Part shown: one piece after another, positions 53,380 to 62,183 of the stretch
Layout of the letters: each line of letters opens with the position of its first letter
Position numbering within the stretch: position 1 is the first letter of the stretch
NCBI GenBank assembly: GCA_019973575.1
Contig: BPUI01000005.1
Location: 144,827-208,826 of the forward strand
Direction of reading: 5' to 3'
DNA: 64,000 nt
Origin: Gemmatimonadetes bacterium T265
GTDB taxonomy: Bacteria > Gemmatimonadota > Gemmatimonadetes > Gemmatimonadales > Gemmatimonadaceae
Program-made: the position numbers and the translations under genes
Notes under the pieces: generated by a model
Told to the model about the DNA's origin: nothing
Databases searched by the model: none
Seen by the model: the letters and a program-made list of their open reading frames with translations, nothing else

Positions 53380-56300
53380 TTAGTCCTCGGGCCGGACGAC
53401 GCGCCGGACCATCCCCAGGACGGAACTGCGCACCGCGACCGAAACCACCGTGCCGGCCCCGGGCGCGCTCGCGACCCCGAAACGTCCGCCGATGCGGCTG
53501 GCGCGTTCACGCATGCCCAGCAAGCCCCAGTGCCCGTCCGGGGTCGGCCCGCGCGCCCGGTCGAAGCCCACGCCGTCGTCGGCGATCGTGACCCGCAGGT
53601 GCCGCCAGCCGTAGTCGAGGGTGACGACGGCGCTCGGGGCGGCCGCATGCCGGCGGACGTTGGTCAGCGCCTCTTCGACGATGCGCAGCACCTCGGCGTG
53701 CGCCGCGCGTGCGAGCGGCCGCGGCCGGGCGCGCGTCTCGACCCGCACCGCGATAGTGGCGTCGCCGAGGATCCGGCGCGCCGCGTCGGCGCAATCGGCC
53801 GGCAGGTCGAGCGCCGCATCGTCCGTCCCCCGGATGTCCCACACGGCCGCGCGCGCCTGCGTCAGCGTCCGGTCCGCCAACGAGAGGACGCGGTCGAGGA
53901 GCGCCTGCTGCGCGGGCGGCAGCGCCAGGCGCGCCGCCGCCGCGTGCAGCTGGAGCGCGATGCCGCCGAAGCCCTGGAGGAGCGAGTCGTGGATCTCGCG
54001 GGCGAGGCGCGAGCGCTCGTCGCGGACCGCGTCGCTGCGCGTACGGAGCGCCGCGAGGTGCCCGGCCCAGAGCGCGAGCGCCGCCGCGAGTACCGCGGCG
54101 GCGGCGAACCACGGCCGCTGGTACAGGGGCGGCTCGACCAGGACGTCGACCGCGGCCACCTCCGGGCTCCAGCCCCCGGCGCCGCCCCGCCCCGCCACGC
54201 GGAAGCGGTACCGGCCGGGCGCCAGCCGCGTGTACGACGCGACCCGCTGCGTCCCGGCGTCGACCCAGGCGGTGTCGAACCCGTCGAGCCGGTAGCGGAA
54301 CCGGACGGCGGCTCCGTTGGTCAGGTCGACGCCGGTGTAGTGCAGCTCGAGGCGCCGCACGCCGGGGCCGAGCGTGTGCACGCCGGCCGGGGCCACGGTC
54401 GCGCCGTCGGCGGTCACCTGCTCGACGTGAAGCACCGGCGGCGTGGTGTCGCGCTCGACGGTCTTCGGGTCGACGACCACGATGCCGTGCCCCACGGCGA
54501 ACCACAGCGTGCCGAACGGACCTGGGAACGACCACGGGTGGCCCCAGATGCTGGGGTCGCCGCCCGCCATGCCGTCGAGCGCCTCGAAGGTCGCGGCCGT
54601 GGTGAGCGCCGGCTTGGCGCCGTCCGCCACGGAGTCCAGGTCGGCCGCGTCGACGCGGGTGAGCCCCCCGAGTTGCGCGAGCCACACGTGCCCCGCGCCG
54701 TCCGCCTCGGCGGCCCCGACCCAGTCCTCGGGCAGGCCCTGCGCGGTGGTGAGGAGCACGGGGCGCCCGCCCGTCACGCGCGCCAGGCCCTGGGCCGACC
54801 CGATCCACACCGACCCGCGCGGCCGCTCGAACACCGTCAGCGCGCGCGCGGCGGCGCCCGCCGGCACCGCCACTCGGGTGAACGCGGTGGACGCGGGGCC
54901 CGCGCCCGACGCGCGGGCGACGCCGGTCTGGGTCGCGACCCAGAGCGTGCCGCCCGCGTCGCGTAGGAGGCGCTGCACGGCGTCGTCCGGAAGTCCGTCG
55001 CGCGTTGTGAGGCGCGTGCGGCGTCCCGGGCGGCGGCAATACAGCCCGTACCAGGTCCCGACCCAGAGCGTGCCGTCCGGGTCCTCCATGACATCCGTCA
55101 CCGGCGGCAGTCCGTCCATCACGACGCGGCCGTGCGGGATGGTCGGGCCGTGCGGCGCGCCCGCCGGCGACCGCCGCACGGAGCCCCGCGACCACCCGGT
55201 CAGGATCGTCCCGTTCCGCGCGGGGACCAGCACCGTGACGCGGTCGGCGCGACTCGGCGGTGCTACCGCGGCGAAGCGCGCACCGTCCGCGTCGATCTGC
55301 CCGCGAAAGAGTCCGCCCGTCGGCGGCGCGACCCACACGGCGCCCGAGGCGCTGCGGATCATGGCGCCGGGGAGGTCGGCCGGCAGCCCGTTCTGCCGGG
55401 TGATGACGCGGAACGGCTCCGGGCGCAGCCGGTTGAGCCCGTCGCGCGTCGCGACCCACACGTTGCGCCCGCGGTCGATGAGGATGTCGACGATGCGGTC
55501 GTCGGACAGCCCGTCGCGCGTCGTGAACGCCGTGAACCGACGGCCGTCGTAGCGGTAGAGCCCCGCGCCCTCGGTGCCGACCCACAGCGCCCCGTCCGGG
55601 GCCACCGCGAACGCGGACACCGCGCCTAACGCCCGCGTCGGCGGCAGGGGGACGCGCCGGAACGCGCCGCGGCGCCACCGCACGATCGCCGACGCGGTGC
55701 CGAACCACACCGAGCTGTCGGCGGCGGCGTAGACGTGGTTGACGGGGCCGAGGTGCAGGCCGGGCGGGAACGCGACCGCCGACAGCGTGCCGTGCCGGAC
55801 GCGGTAGACGGCGTGCGCGCCGGCGGCCACCCACAAGTCGCCGGCCGCGTCGACGGCGACCCCGCTGCCCGCGTAGCTCGCCGCGGTCCCCGGCAGCGGC
55901 CGGATCGTGCCGTCGCGCGTGATGCGCACGATCCGCTCGCTCCGGGTCACGCCCCACACCGCGCCCGACGAGTCGAGCACCGCGGCGTTGACCTGGTCCG
56001 TCGCGAACGCCGGGTCGAGGGCGACGGGGCGCACGCGCCCGTTCTCGTACAGGTAGAGTCCTGCGTCGCTGCCGATCCAGAGCCCGCCGCGCGGGTCGGC
56101 GACAAGGGGGTACGTCTCGAGCTTGGCGAGGCCGCGGAGCGCCGGCGTGTTGGACGGGTCGAACACCGTGAACCGCACGCCGTCGAACCGGGCGAGCCCC
56201 GACTGCGTCGAGAGCCAGAGATAGCCGTCGCGGGTCTGGACCAGGTTCGAGGTGAACGCGAGCCGCACCGCGTCCTGCCGCCGCCAGACGTCGAGGTGGT

Positions 56301-56427
56301 AGTGGCCGACCGCCGTCGACAGCTCCTGTCCGCGGAGGCTCATGGGAAGCCAAGCGAGTCCCGCGATCGTGGCCACGATCAGGGCCGCGACCCGCGCGGC
56401 GACCCGCGCTCCCCGGAGCTCATCCAT
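53380..56427 (-). CDS. Sensor kinase with two-component propeller, Y_Y_Y domain and HisKA_3 core
   Basis: A 1015-residue hybrid-layout sensor. After a signal anchor (residues 12 to 32) come about 14 propeller blades with the repeated G-LW-GT or VWVAT phrases (for example DGYLWLSTQSGLARFDG), forming two seven-bladed periplasmic propellers. The Y_Y_Y domain follows near residue 700 (LELHYTGVDLTNGAAVRFRYRLDGFD). A membrane helix near 785 leads to the HisKA_3 domain with His about 812 (REIHDSLLQGFGGIALQLHAA) and the ATPase domain (IADDGVGFD, GLLGMRERA). It signals to the adjacent NarL-type regulator. Related sensors in Bacteroidetes and Acidobacteria respond to glycans, but the ligand here is unknown. 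Confidence 0.93.
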   Translation of the reverse strand: MDELRGARVAARVAALIVATIAGLAWLPMSLRGQELSTAVGHYHLDVWRRQDAVRLAFTSNLVQTRDGYLWLSTQSGLARFDGVRFTVFDPSNTPALRGLAKLETYPLVADPRGGLWIGSDAGLYLYENGRVRPVALDPAFATDQVNAAVLDSSGAVWGVTRSERIVRITRDGTIRPLPGTAASYAGSGVAVDAAGDLWVAAGAHAVYRVRHGTLSAVAFPPGLHLGPVNHVYAAADSSVWFGTASAIVRWRRGAFRRVPLPPTRALGAVSAFAVAPDGALWVGTEGAGLYRYDGRRFTAFTTRDGLSDDRIVDILIDRGRNVWVATRDGLNRLRPEPFRVITRQNGLPADLPGAMIRSASGAVWVAPPTGGLFRGQIDADGARFAAVAPPSRADRVTVLVPARNGTILTGWSRGSVRRSPAGAPHGPTIPHGRVVMDGLPPVTDVMEDPDGTLWVGTWYGLYCRRPGRRTRLTTRDGLPDDAVQRLLRDAGGTLWVATQTGVARASGAGPASTAFTRVAVPAGAAARALTVFERPRGSVWIGSAQGLARVTGGRPVLLTTAQGLPEDWVGAAEADGAGHVWLAQLGGLTRVDAADLDSVADGAKPALTTAATFEALDGMAGGDPSIWGHPWSFPGPFGTLWFAVGHGIVVVDPKTVERDTTPPVLHVEQVTADGATVAPAGVHTLGPGVRRLELHYTGVDLTNGAAVRFRYRLDGFDTAWVDAGTQRVASYTRLAPGRYRFRVAGRGGAGGWSPEVAAVDVLVEPPLYQRPWFAAAAVLAAALALWAGHLAALRTRSDAVRDERSRLAREIHDSLLQGFGGIALQLHAAAARLALPPAQQALLDRVLSLADRTLTQARAAVWDIRGTDDAALDLPADCADAARRILGDATIAVRVETRARPRPLARAAHAEVLRIVEEALTNVRRHAAAPSAVVTLDYGWRHLRVTIADDGVGFDRARGPTPDGHWGLLGMRERASRIGGRFGVASAPGAGTVVSVAVRSSVLGMVRRVVRPED

Positions 56428-56640
56428 GCCGTAATGATGGCGCTCGGCCCGACCTCCGTCGAGAGGGCCGACACACGTCCGCCGGACCCGGGGCGACCGG
56501 GCGGGTCAGCCGATGTGCGTAGACGAAGTTCGCTCGGCTGGTCGATGCAGCCGCGGCAGCCGGACGTGCAACGTAGGTGCACACCGTTACCAACTGCACG
56601 TCGCCACACCATCACCCCAACGCACGTCAGGAGACGCCCC

Positions 56641-57510
56641 ATGATCCGTACACGTTTGCCCGCACGTACCGCGACACCCGCGATCGTCGCCGCCGCCGCA
56701 CTTCTCACTGTCGCCGTTATGCCCGTCACCCCCGCGTTCGGCGCGGCGGCCCGGGGCGGCGCCCGCCGCAGCGCGAAGCCGACCGTCGTGCTCGTGCACG
56801 GCGCGTTCGCCGACGGGTCGAGCTGGCAGAACGTGATCGCGATCCTCCAGCGCGACGGCTACCCGGTCGTCGCGGTCCAGAATCAGCTCGCCTCGCTCGC
56901 GGGCGACATCGCGACGACGAAGCGGGTGATCGACGCCGAATCGAAGAAGGGACCCGTCGTCGTCGTCGGCCACTCGTACGGCGGCGCGGTGATCACCGGG
57001 GCCGCGTCCGGCAACACCGACGTTAAGGCGCTGGTCTACATCGCCGCGTACGCCCCCGACGCCGGCGAGTCGCTCGGCGCGCTCAACGACCGGTTCGCCC
57101 CGTCGGCGCTGCCCACCTCGCTCGCGCCCGACGCCGCCGGCTTCCTCTACATCACGCGCGCGAAGTTCCGCAACGCGTTCTGCGCCGACGTCCGCGCCCC
57201 ACAGGCCGACGTGATGTGGGCGACGCAGAAGCCGCTCGCCGCTTCGACGTTCGGCGAGTCGCTCCAGGCGCCCGCGTGGAAGACGATCCCGTCGTGGTAC
57301 CTGGTCTCGCAGAACGACCAGGCGATCAACCCCGACCTGGAGCGCTTCATGGCGAAGCGGATCGGCGCCCACACGACGGAGGTCGCGTCGAGTCACGTCT
57401 CCTTCATCTCGCACCCCGCGGCCGTCGTCCGGCTGATCGAGCAGGCGGCGACCGCGAACGCGGCGACGGCGAACGCGGCGACGGCGAACGCGGCGACCGC
57501 GTCGAATTAG
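56641..57510 (+). CDS. Exported alpha/beta hydrolase
   Basis: A 289-residue alpha/beta hydrolase with a signal peptide (residues 1 to 35, ending PAFGA). The oxyanion region is VLVHGAFADGSSWQNV, the nucleophile elbow is VVGHSYGGAVI, and a His lies in VASSHVSFISHP, giving a likely Ser-Asp-His triad. It belongs to the salicylate esterase/EstC-like group. The C-terminus ends in a repetitive tail of three ATANA units that is coded by a 15-bp repeat, so it may be hypervariable. The sensor kinase gene is divergent upstream. Confidence 0.85.
   Translation: MIRTRLPARTATPAIVAAAALLTVAVMPVTPAFGAAARGGARRSAKPTVVLVHGAFADGSSWQNVIAILQRDGYPVVAVQNQLASLAGDIATTKRVIDAESKKGPVVVVGHSYGGAVITGAASGNTDVKALVYIAAYAPDAGESLGALNDRFAPSALPTSLAPDAAGFLYITRAKFRNAFCADVRAPQADVMWATQKPLAASTFGESLQAPAWKTIPSWYLVSQNDQAINPDLERFMAKRIGAHTTEVASSHVSFISHPAAVVRLIEQAATANAATANAATANAATASN
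57448..57501 (+). repeat. 15-bp tandem repeat coding an ATANA tail
   Basis: Three full units and a partial fourth of the form GCG-AC(C/G)-GCG-AAC-GCG lie at the 3' end of the hydrolase gene. Because the unit length is a multiple of three, copy number could change without a frameshift. Confidence 0.8.
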
Positions 57511-57579
57511 CACGGCCTAACGGATCCACACCGCACCTCCCCCACCCGCGGCCCCGCCGCACCACCACGGAGTCAGACC

Positions 57580-58407
57580 ATGCCCACGATCACCACGCAG
57601 GACGGCACCGAGATCTTCTACAAGGACTGGGGCGCGGGTCAGCCGATCGTCTTTCACCACGGCTGGCCGCTGAGCAGCGACGACTGGGACGGCCAGCTGA
57701 TGTTCTTCCTGCAGCACGGCTACCGCGTCGTCGCGCACGACCGCCGCGGGCACGGGCGCTCGAGCCAGACCGGGACCGGCCACGACATGGACACCTACGT
57801 CGCCGACGCCGATGCGCTCGCGAAGGCGCTCGACCTGCGCGACGCGGTGCACGTCGGCCACTCCACCGGCGGCGGCGAGGTCGCGCGGTACGTCGCCCGC
57901 TGCGGCCAGCCGCAGGGCCGCGTCGCGAAGGCGGTGCTGATCAGCGCGGTTGCACCGCTCATGGTCAAGACCGACGCGAACCCCGGCGGCCTGCCGATCG
58001 AGGTCTTCGACGGGGTCCGCGCCGGCACGGCCTTCAACCGGGCGCAGTTCTACTGGGATTTCACGCTGCCGTTCTACGGCTACAACCGGGACGGCGCGCA
58101 GGTGTCCGAAGGCGTCCGCCGGAACTGGTGGCGGCAGGGGATGATGGGGAGCGTGCAGGCCCACACCCTCGGCATCAAGGCGTTCTCGGAGACGGACTTC
58201 ACCGAGGACCTGAAGGCGATCGACGTTCCCACGCTGGTGATGCATGGGGAGGACGACCAGGTCGTGCCGTTCGCGGACTCGGGGTCCAAGTCGGCCCAGC
58301 TGCTGCGGAACGCGACGTCGAAGTTCTACCCCGGCCTGCCGCACGGCATGCCGACGACCAACGCCGACCAGATCAACGCCGACCTGCTCGCCTTCGTCCG
58401 CAGCTGA
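57580..58407 (+). CDS. Alpha/beta hydrolase, non-haem chloroperoxidase type
   Basis: A 275-residue cofactor-free haloperoxidase/esterase. Typical phrases: [43 protein letters not shown], the nucleophile [14 protein letters not shown], the acid in [11 protein letters not shown] and the base in GLPHGMP. The [12 protein letters not shown] and STGGGEV forms separate the non-haem chloroperoxidase group from other hydrolases. No signal peptide, so it is cytosolic. It follows the exported hydrolase by 70 bp with a GCCTAAC motif between, and may or may not share its promoter. Confidence 0.9.
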   Translation: MPTITTQDGTEIFYKDWGAGQPIVFHHGWPLSSDDWDGQLMFFLQHGYRVVAHDRRGHGRSSQTGTGHDMDTYVADADALAKALDLRDAVHVGHSTGGGEVARYVARCGQPQGRVAKAVLISAVAPLMVKTDANPGGLPIEVFDGVRAGTAFNRAQFYWDFTLPFYGYNRDGAQVSEGVRRNWWRQGMMGSVQAHTLGIKAFSETDFTEDLKAIDVPTLVMHGEDDQVVPFADSGSKSAQLLRNATSKFYPGLPHGMPTTNADQINADLLAFVRS

Positions 58408-58481
58408 CCTGTTCGGCGGAGGTGCGGCGAGGCGCGCTTCCCCGACTCGATCACGAACTTTCTCCCGCTCCTGATTTTCCC

Positions 58482-60194
58482 ATGTCCGCGGTTCTCGGCA
58501 TTCATCACGTCACCGCCATCGCCAGTGACCCGCAGCGTAATCTGGACTTCTACGCCGGGCTGCTCGGCCTGCGGTTCGTCAAGCGCACGGTCAACTTCGA
58601 CGACCCCCAGACCTACCACCTGTACTACGGGGACGAAGTCGGGACGCCGGGGAGCGTGATGACGTTCTTCCCATGGCCGAGGGCGCGGCGCGGGCGGCCG
58701 GGTCCCGGCCAGGTCGCCGTGACCTCGTTCGCGGTGCCGCCGTCGGCGGTCGGCTTCTGGGTCGCGCGGCTCCTGCGGTACGGCGTTGCCGCCGAGCCGC
58801 CCGCCACGCGCACCTTCGGCGGGGTCGCGGAGCGCGTGCTCGCCTTTCGGGACCCGGACGGCCTCCTGCTCGAGCTCGTGGCCCACCCCGGCGCGGAGGC
58901 GCGCCCGGCGTGGGCCGACGCGCCCGGGGTTTCGGCGGAGCACGCGCTCCGCGGCTTCCACGGCGTCACGCTCTGGGCCGAGCACGCCGATCCGACGGAA
59001 CGCGTGCTGGCGGACACGCTCGGGTTTCGGGCACTCGCCGACGCCGACGGCGTGCACCGGTTCGAGGCCGGCGCGGGCGGGGTGAGCACCTTCGTCGACG
59101 TGCGGGCGGCGGGCGGCTTCGTGCCCGGAATCGGCGGCGCGGGAACCGTGCACCACGTGGCGTTCCGCGTGCCCGACGACGCGGCGGAGCTCGCGGCGCG
59201 CGAGGACCTCGTCGCCGCGGGACTGCACCCGACGCCGCAGGTGGATCGGGAGTACTTCCGCTCCGTCTACTTCCGCGAGCCGGGCGGGGTGCTCTACGAG
59301 CTGGCGACCGACGGGCCGGGCTTCGCGGTGGACGAGCCGGTCGACACGCTCGGGCAGGCGCTCAAGCTGCCGCCGCGGTACGAGCCACACCGCGCCCAGA
59401 TCGAGGCGGTGCTGCCGCCGATTCACCTGCCGGTGCCGGTCGGCGCCGCGGACCTGCTCGGCGCGGGCGAGGGGCCCGAGGACGTGAGTGGCGAGGCGTT
59501 AGGCTTCGTCCATCGGTACGTGCCGCCGAGCGACGCGGTTCGGGGCGCGCGGTCGGCGACGCTGCTCCTGCTTCACGGTACTGGGGGCGACGAGGAGGCC
59601 TTGTTGCCGCTCGGGCGGCAGCTACTGCCTGGCGCGGCGCTGTTGAGCCCGCGTGGGAAAGCGCTGGAAGCCGGGATGCCGCGCTTCTTCCGCCGCCACG
59701 CGGCGGGGGTACTCGACCAGGAAGATCTGGCGCGGCGCACGGTCGAGTTGGCCGAGTTCGTGGATCGCGCGGCCGCGACCTACGCCTTCGATCGGGGCGG
59801 TGTGCTCGCCGTCGGGTTCTCGAACGGCGCGAACATCGCGGCGAGCCTGCTGCTGCGCCGCGGCGCGATCCTCCGCGGGGCGGTGCTGCTGAGCCCTATG
59901 CTGCCGTTCGAGCCGGCGGCGGTGCCGGACCTCAGAGGCACCGTCGTGTTCATCGGCGCGGGCCGCGACGATCCGCTCGTGCCGGCCGCGCAGGTCGAGC
60001 GCCTGGCCGAGGTATTTCGCGAGGCGGGCGCCGAGGTGACGGTGCATTGGGAGCTGGGCGGACACGGCGTTACGGCCCGCGAGATAGAGGCGGCCCACGT
60101 GTGGCTCGCCCGGGTAGCCGCGTCCGTGCCGGCTCCGACCTCCGTGTCGACAATGGCGCCGGCGGCGTCCACTGGTGCTGAGGTGATCGCATGA
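58482..60194 (+). CDS. Fusion: ring-cleaving dioxygenase (MhqO-like) plus MhqD-like esterase
   Basis: A 570-residue protein with two enzymes. Residues 1 to 305 are a two-module vicinal-oxygen-chelate dioxygenase: IHHVTAIASDPQRNLDFYAGLLGLRFVKRTVNFDDP is the MhqO opening, with metal ligands in GFHGVTLWAEH, TVHHVAFRVPDDA and REPGGVLYELATDGPGF. From about 345 to 560 is an MhqD-like hydrolase with LLLLHGTGGDEEALLPLG, the nucleophile AVGFSNGANIAASLL, VFIGAGRDDPLVP and LGGHGVTARE. In Bacillus these are separate genes of one regulon against quinone stress. The joint linker is about 40 residues. No frameshift is needed, so the fusion looks real. Confidence 0.88.
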   Translation: MSAVLGIHHVTAIASDPQRNLDFYAGLLGLRFVKRTVNFDDPQTYHLYYGDEVGTPGSVMTFFPWPRARRGRPGPGQVAVTSFAVPPSAVGFWVARLLRYGVAAEPPATRTFGGVAERVLAFRDPDGLLLELVAHPGAEARPAWADAPGVSAEHALRGFHGVTLWAEHADPTERVLADTLGFRALADADGVHRFEAGAGGVSTFVDVRAAGGFVPGIGGAGTVHHVAFRVPDDAAELAAREDLVAAGLHPTPQVDREYFRSVYFREPGGVLYELATDGPGFAVDEPVDTLGQALKLPPRYEPHRAQIEAVLPPIHLPVPVGAADLLGAGEGPEDVSGEALGFVHRYVPPSDAVRGARSATLLLLHGTGGDEEALLPLGRQLLPGAALLSPRGKALEAGMPRFFRRHAAGVLDQEDLARRTVELAEFVDRAAATYAFDRGGVLAVGFSNGANIAASLLLRRGAILRGAVLLSPMLPFEPAAVPDLRGTVVFIGAGRDDPLVPAAQVERLAEVFREAGAEVTVHWELGGHGVTAREIEAAHVWLARVAASVPAPTSVSTMAPAASTGAEVIA

Positions 60195-60526
60195 CCAACC
60201 AGGTGTCCAAGGACATGACAGCCCTGACGAACGCAGCGAGTCCGCCGGTACGCGTCCGCGGGCTCGTCGCGGGCACGCTCGACGCAGGCGCGTCAGCGTG
60301 CGCCGGTCAGCCACTGGACGTCGCGCGGGTCCCGGCGACTCGGCCCTCGGGGTCGCCCAGATCTGGGTGCGGCGTCGCCCCCGCGGAGCCGCCGGCGCGG
60401 CTGCTGGCGGAGGTGGCCGCGCGGCTCCGGCGCGTGTGCGGCGCGACGTCCGACGCGGTGTTCGCGGCCACGGTCTATGACGTCGCCGCGTTCAAGTGCC
60501 GGTGGGCGGCGCGATCCCCCGCGTGA
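60191..60526 (+). CDS. Possible small hypothetical protein
   Basis: A 111-residue frame whose ATG overlaps the stop of the fusion gene by four bases, which supports translation. It is not recognised. The C-terminal half (RLLAEVAARLRRVCGATSDAVFAATVYDVAAFKCRWA) looks like a small helical domain; the N-terminal half is less convincing. Its end lies just before MITE copy B. I give it low confidence because nothing else supports it. Confidence 0.4.
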   Translation: MTNQVSKDMTALTNAASPPVRVRGLVAGTLDAGASACAGQPLDVARVPATRPSGSPRSGCGVAPAEPPARLLAEVAARLRRVCGATSDAVFAATVYDVAAFKCRWAARSPA

Positions 60527-60731
60527 TTGACGGTCGGATACTGGTGGCGAATTCGGCGGCCCCGAGGCGAGCCGGTGCCACCTCCGAGTGGACGACAGGG
60601 CGGCGCTCCCCGAACCACGGGGTCGCGTCCGAATTCGCCACCAGTATCCCAGGGTTTTCGAGGCGACTCAGCCGTTAAGTCGCCTCGATGTGCGTGCGTG
60701 AGTGCGCCATGGCGTCGGCGTACTTTCCGCC
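60195..60731. other. Region between dioxygenase fusion and DUF1016 gene
   Basis: 537 bp holding the low-confidence frame above, MITE copy B, and about 80 bp before the DUF1016 start in which an inverted repeat GAGGCGACT-cagccgtta-AGTCGCCTC (60660-60686) is clear. That stem of nine pairs could be a terminator for the upstream unit or an operator. Confidence 0.6.
60536..60649 (-). mobile_element. 114-bp MITE-like element, copy B
   Basis: Same length and 21-bp terminal inverted repeats as the copy at 52367, in the opposite orientation, and identical except one base. Both termini here match each other perfectly. It lies 83 bp upstream of the DUF1016 gene and contains no coding frame. Confidence 0.87.
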
Positions 60732-61970
60732 ATGCCTCCGAAGCGCCCCGCCACGCCGCCAGGCCCCGCCGCCCCGCCGGCGCCCCTGAGCGCCCCGGCG
60801 CCCGCGCCGCCCACGCGCGACGCCATGCCGGCCGGCTACGCCGCGTTCTTCGCCGAGGTCGCCGCCCGCGTCCGCGCCGCCCACCTCAAGGCGGTTGCGG
60901 CGGTCAACCGCGAGCTGATCACCCTGTACTGGGATCTGGGGCGCGAGATCGTCCAGCGCCAACAGCGCGAGGGCTGGGGCGCCGGCGTCGTCGCCCGGCT
61001 CGCCGCCGACCTGCGGCGCGAGTTCCCGGGCGCCCGGGGCTTCTCGGAGCGCAACGTGCGCAGCGCCCGCGCCTTCTACCTCGCCTACGCCGGCGACGCG
61101 ACCGCTACCCCTGAGGTGCCACCGGCGGGCGCAATTCGGCAACAGCCTGTTGCCGAAACGGGCGCGGCGTCCGGCGGGCCGCCCGACCCGGTCGCGGCGC
61201 TCCCGTGGGGGCACAACCTCCTGCTGCTCGAGAAGCTCGCCGACCCCGCGCTCCGGCGTTGGTACGCTGGGCAGGCCGTGGCCAACGGGTGGAGCCGCAA
61301 CGTGCTCGCCCTACAGGTCGAGAGCCGGCTGCACGCGCGCGTGGGGCGCGCCGACCAGACCACCAACTTCGCCGCGACGCTCCCGCCGCCGCAGTCAGAC
61401 CTGGCGCGCGAGGTGGTGAAGGACCCGTACAACTTCGAGTTCCTCGCCGTCGCCCAGGGCGCGCACGAGCGGCACGTCGAGGCAGGCCTCATCGCGCACA
61501 TGCGCGAGTTCCTGCTGGAGTTGGGCACCGGCTTCCTGTACGCCGGGAGTCAGTACCGGCTGGTGGTCGGCGGCGACGAGTTCTTCCTCGACCTCCTGTT
61601 CTACCACAAGCGGCTGCGCTGCTGGGTGGTGCTCGACCTGAAGACGGGGGAGTTCCGGCCCGAGTACGCGGGCAAGATGCACTTCTACCTGAACGTGGTC
61701 GACGACCAGCTGCGCGACGCGGGCGACCAGCCGAGCATCGGGCTGATCCTGTGCCGGAGCAAGAACGCGGTCGTGGCCGAGTACGCGCTGCGGGGCGTGG
61801 CGAGCCCGGTGGGCGTGGCGGAGTACCGCGTGACCGACGCGACCGAGGCGCTGCCGGCCGAGCTGCGCGCGGCGCTGCCGAGCCTGGAGGCGGTGCGGGC
61901 GGAGCTGGAGGCGGCGCCGCTCGTCGACGGTGACCCGCCTAACGTTGAAGACGTGCCGCCCGGGGCGTGA
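60732..61970 (+). CDS. DUF1016 (YhcG-type) PD-(D/E)XK nuclease-like protein
   Basis: A 412-residue protein with both DUF1016 halves. Residues 35 to 110 are the helical N-terminal domain (VNRELITLYWDLGREIVQRQQREGWGAGVV, FSERNVRSARAFYL). Residues 235 to 385 are the nuclease-like domain: KDPYNFEFLAVAQGAHERHVEAGLI, GDEFFLDLLFYHKRLRCWVVLDLKTGEF, with Asp and Asp-x-Lys as PD-(D/E)XK residues, then GKMHFYLNVVD and LCRSKNAVVAEYAL. Family members are linked to mobile elements and to defence or repair; the exact role is unsettled. The first 40 residues are Pro/Ala-rich and flexible. Confidence 0.9.
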   Translation: MPPKRPATPPGPAAPPAPLSAPAPAPPTRDAMPAGYAAFFAEVAARVRAAHLKAVAAVNRELITLYWDLGREIVQRQQREGWGAGVVARLAADLRREFPGARGFSERNVRSARAFYLAYAGDATATPEVPPAGAIRQQPVAETGAASGGPPDPVAALPWGHNLLLLEKLADPALRRWYAGQAVANGWSRNVLALQVESRLHARVGRADQTTNFAATLPPPQSDLAREVVKDPYNFEFLAVAQGAHERHVEAGLIAHMREFLLELGTGFLYAGSQYRLVVGGDEFFLDLLFYHKRLRCWVVLDLKTGEFRPEYAGKMHFYLNVVDDQLRDAGDQPSIGLILCRSKNAVVAEYALRGVASPVGVAEYRVTDATEALPAELRAALPSLEAVRAELEAAPLVDGDPPNVEDVPPGA

Positions 61971-62183
61971 GCCCATCGGCGGCCGGTGGCGTTTCGAGAC
62001 GTCCGGAACGCATACGTTGGTGAGATTCGGGCCGGCGTCTCGCGTTAGGCGTGGCCGCCGTTATTGAGACTCGGCCGGGGCGTCCCGAAACCGACCCCCG
62101 ATGGACACGCGAGATCTGCCGATGTGCGCAGGGGGCCGGCACGCCCCGACTCCGCAAGAGCAATCACGGCGGACGGTGCGGCA

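Noticed and set aside
53035..56350. Long frames on both strands within the sensor kinase gene
   Set aside because: Out-of-frame translations of the propeller repeats; the 1015-residue kinase frame carries all motifs.
52360..60656. Target-site duplications flanking the MITE-like copies
   Set aside because: Flanks AGGACC/GCTGGT and CGGTC/CAGGG show no matching direct repeats, so no duplication is claimed.
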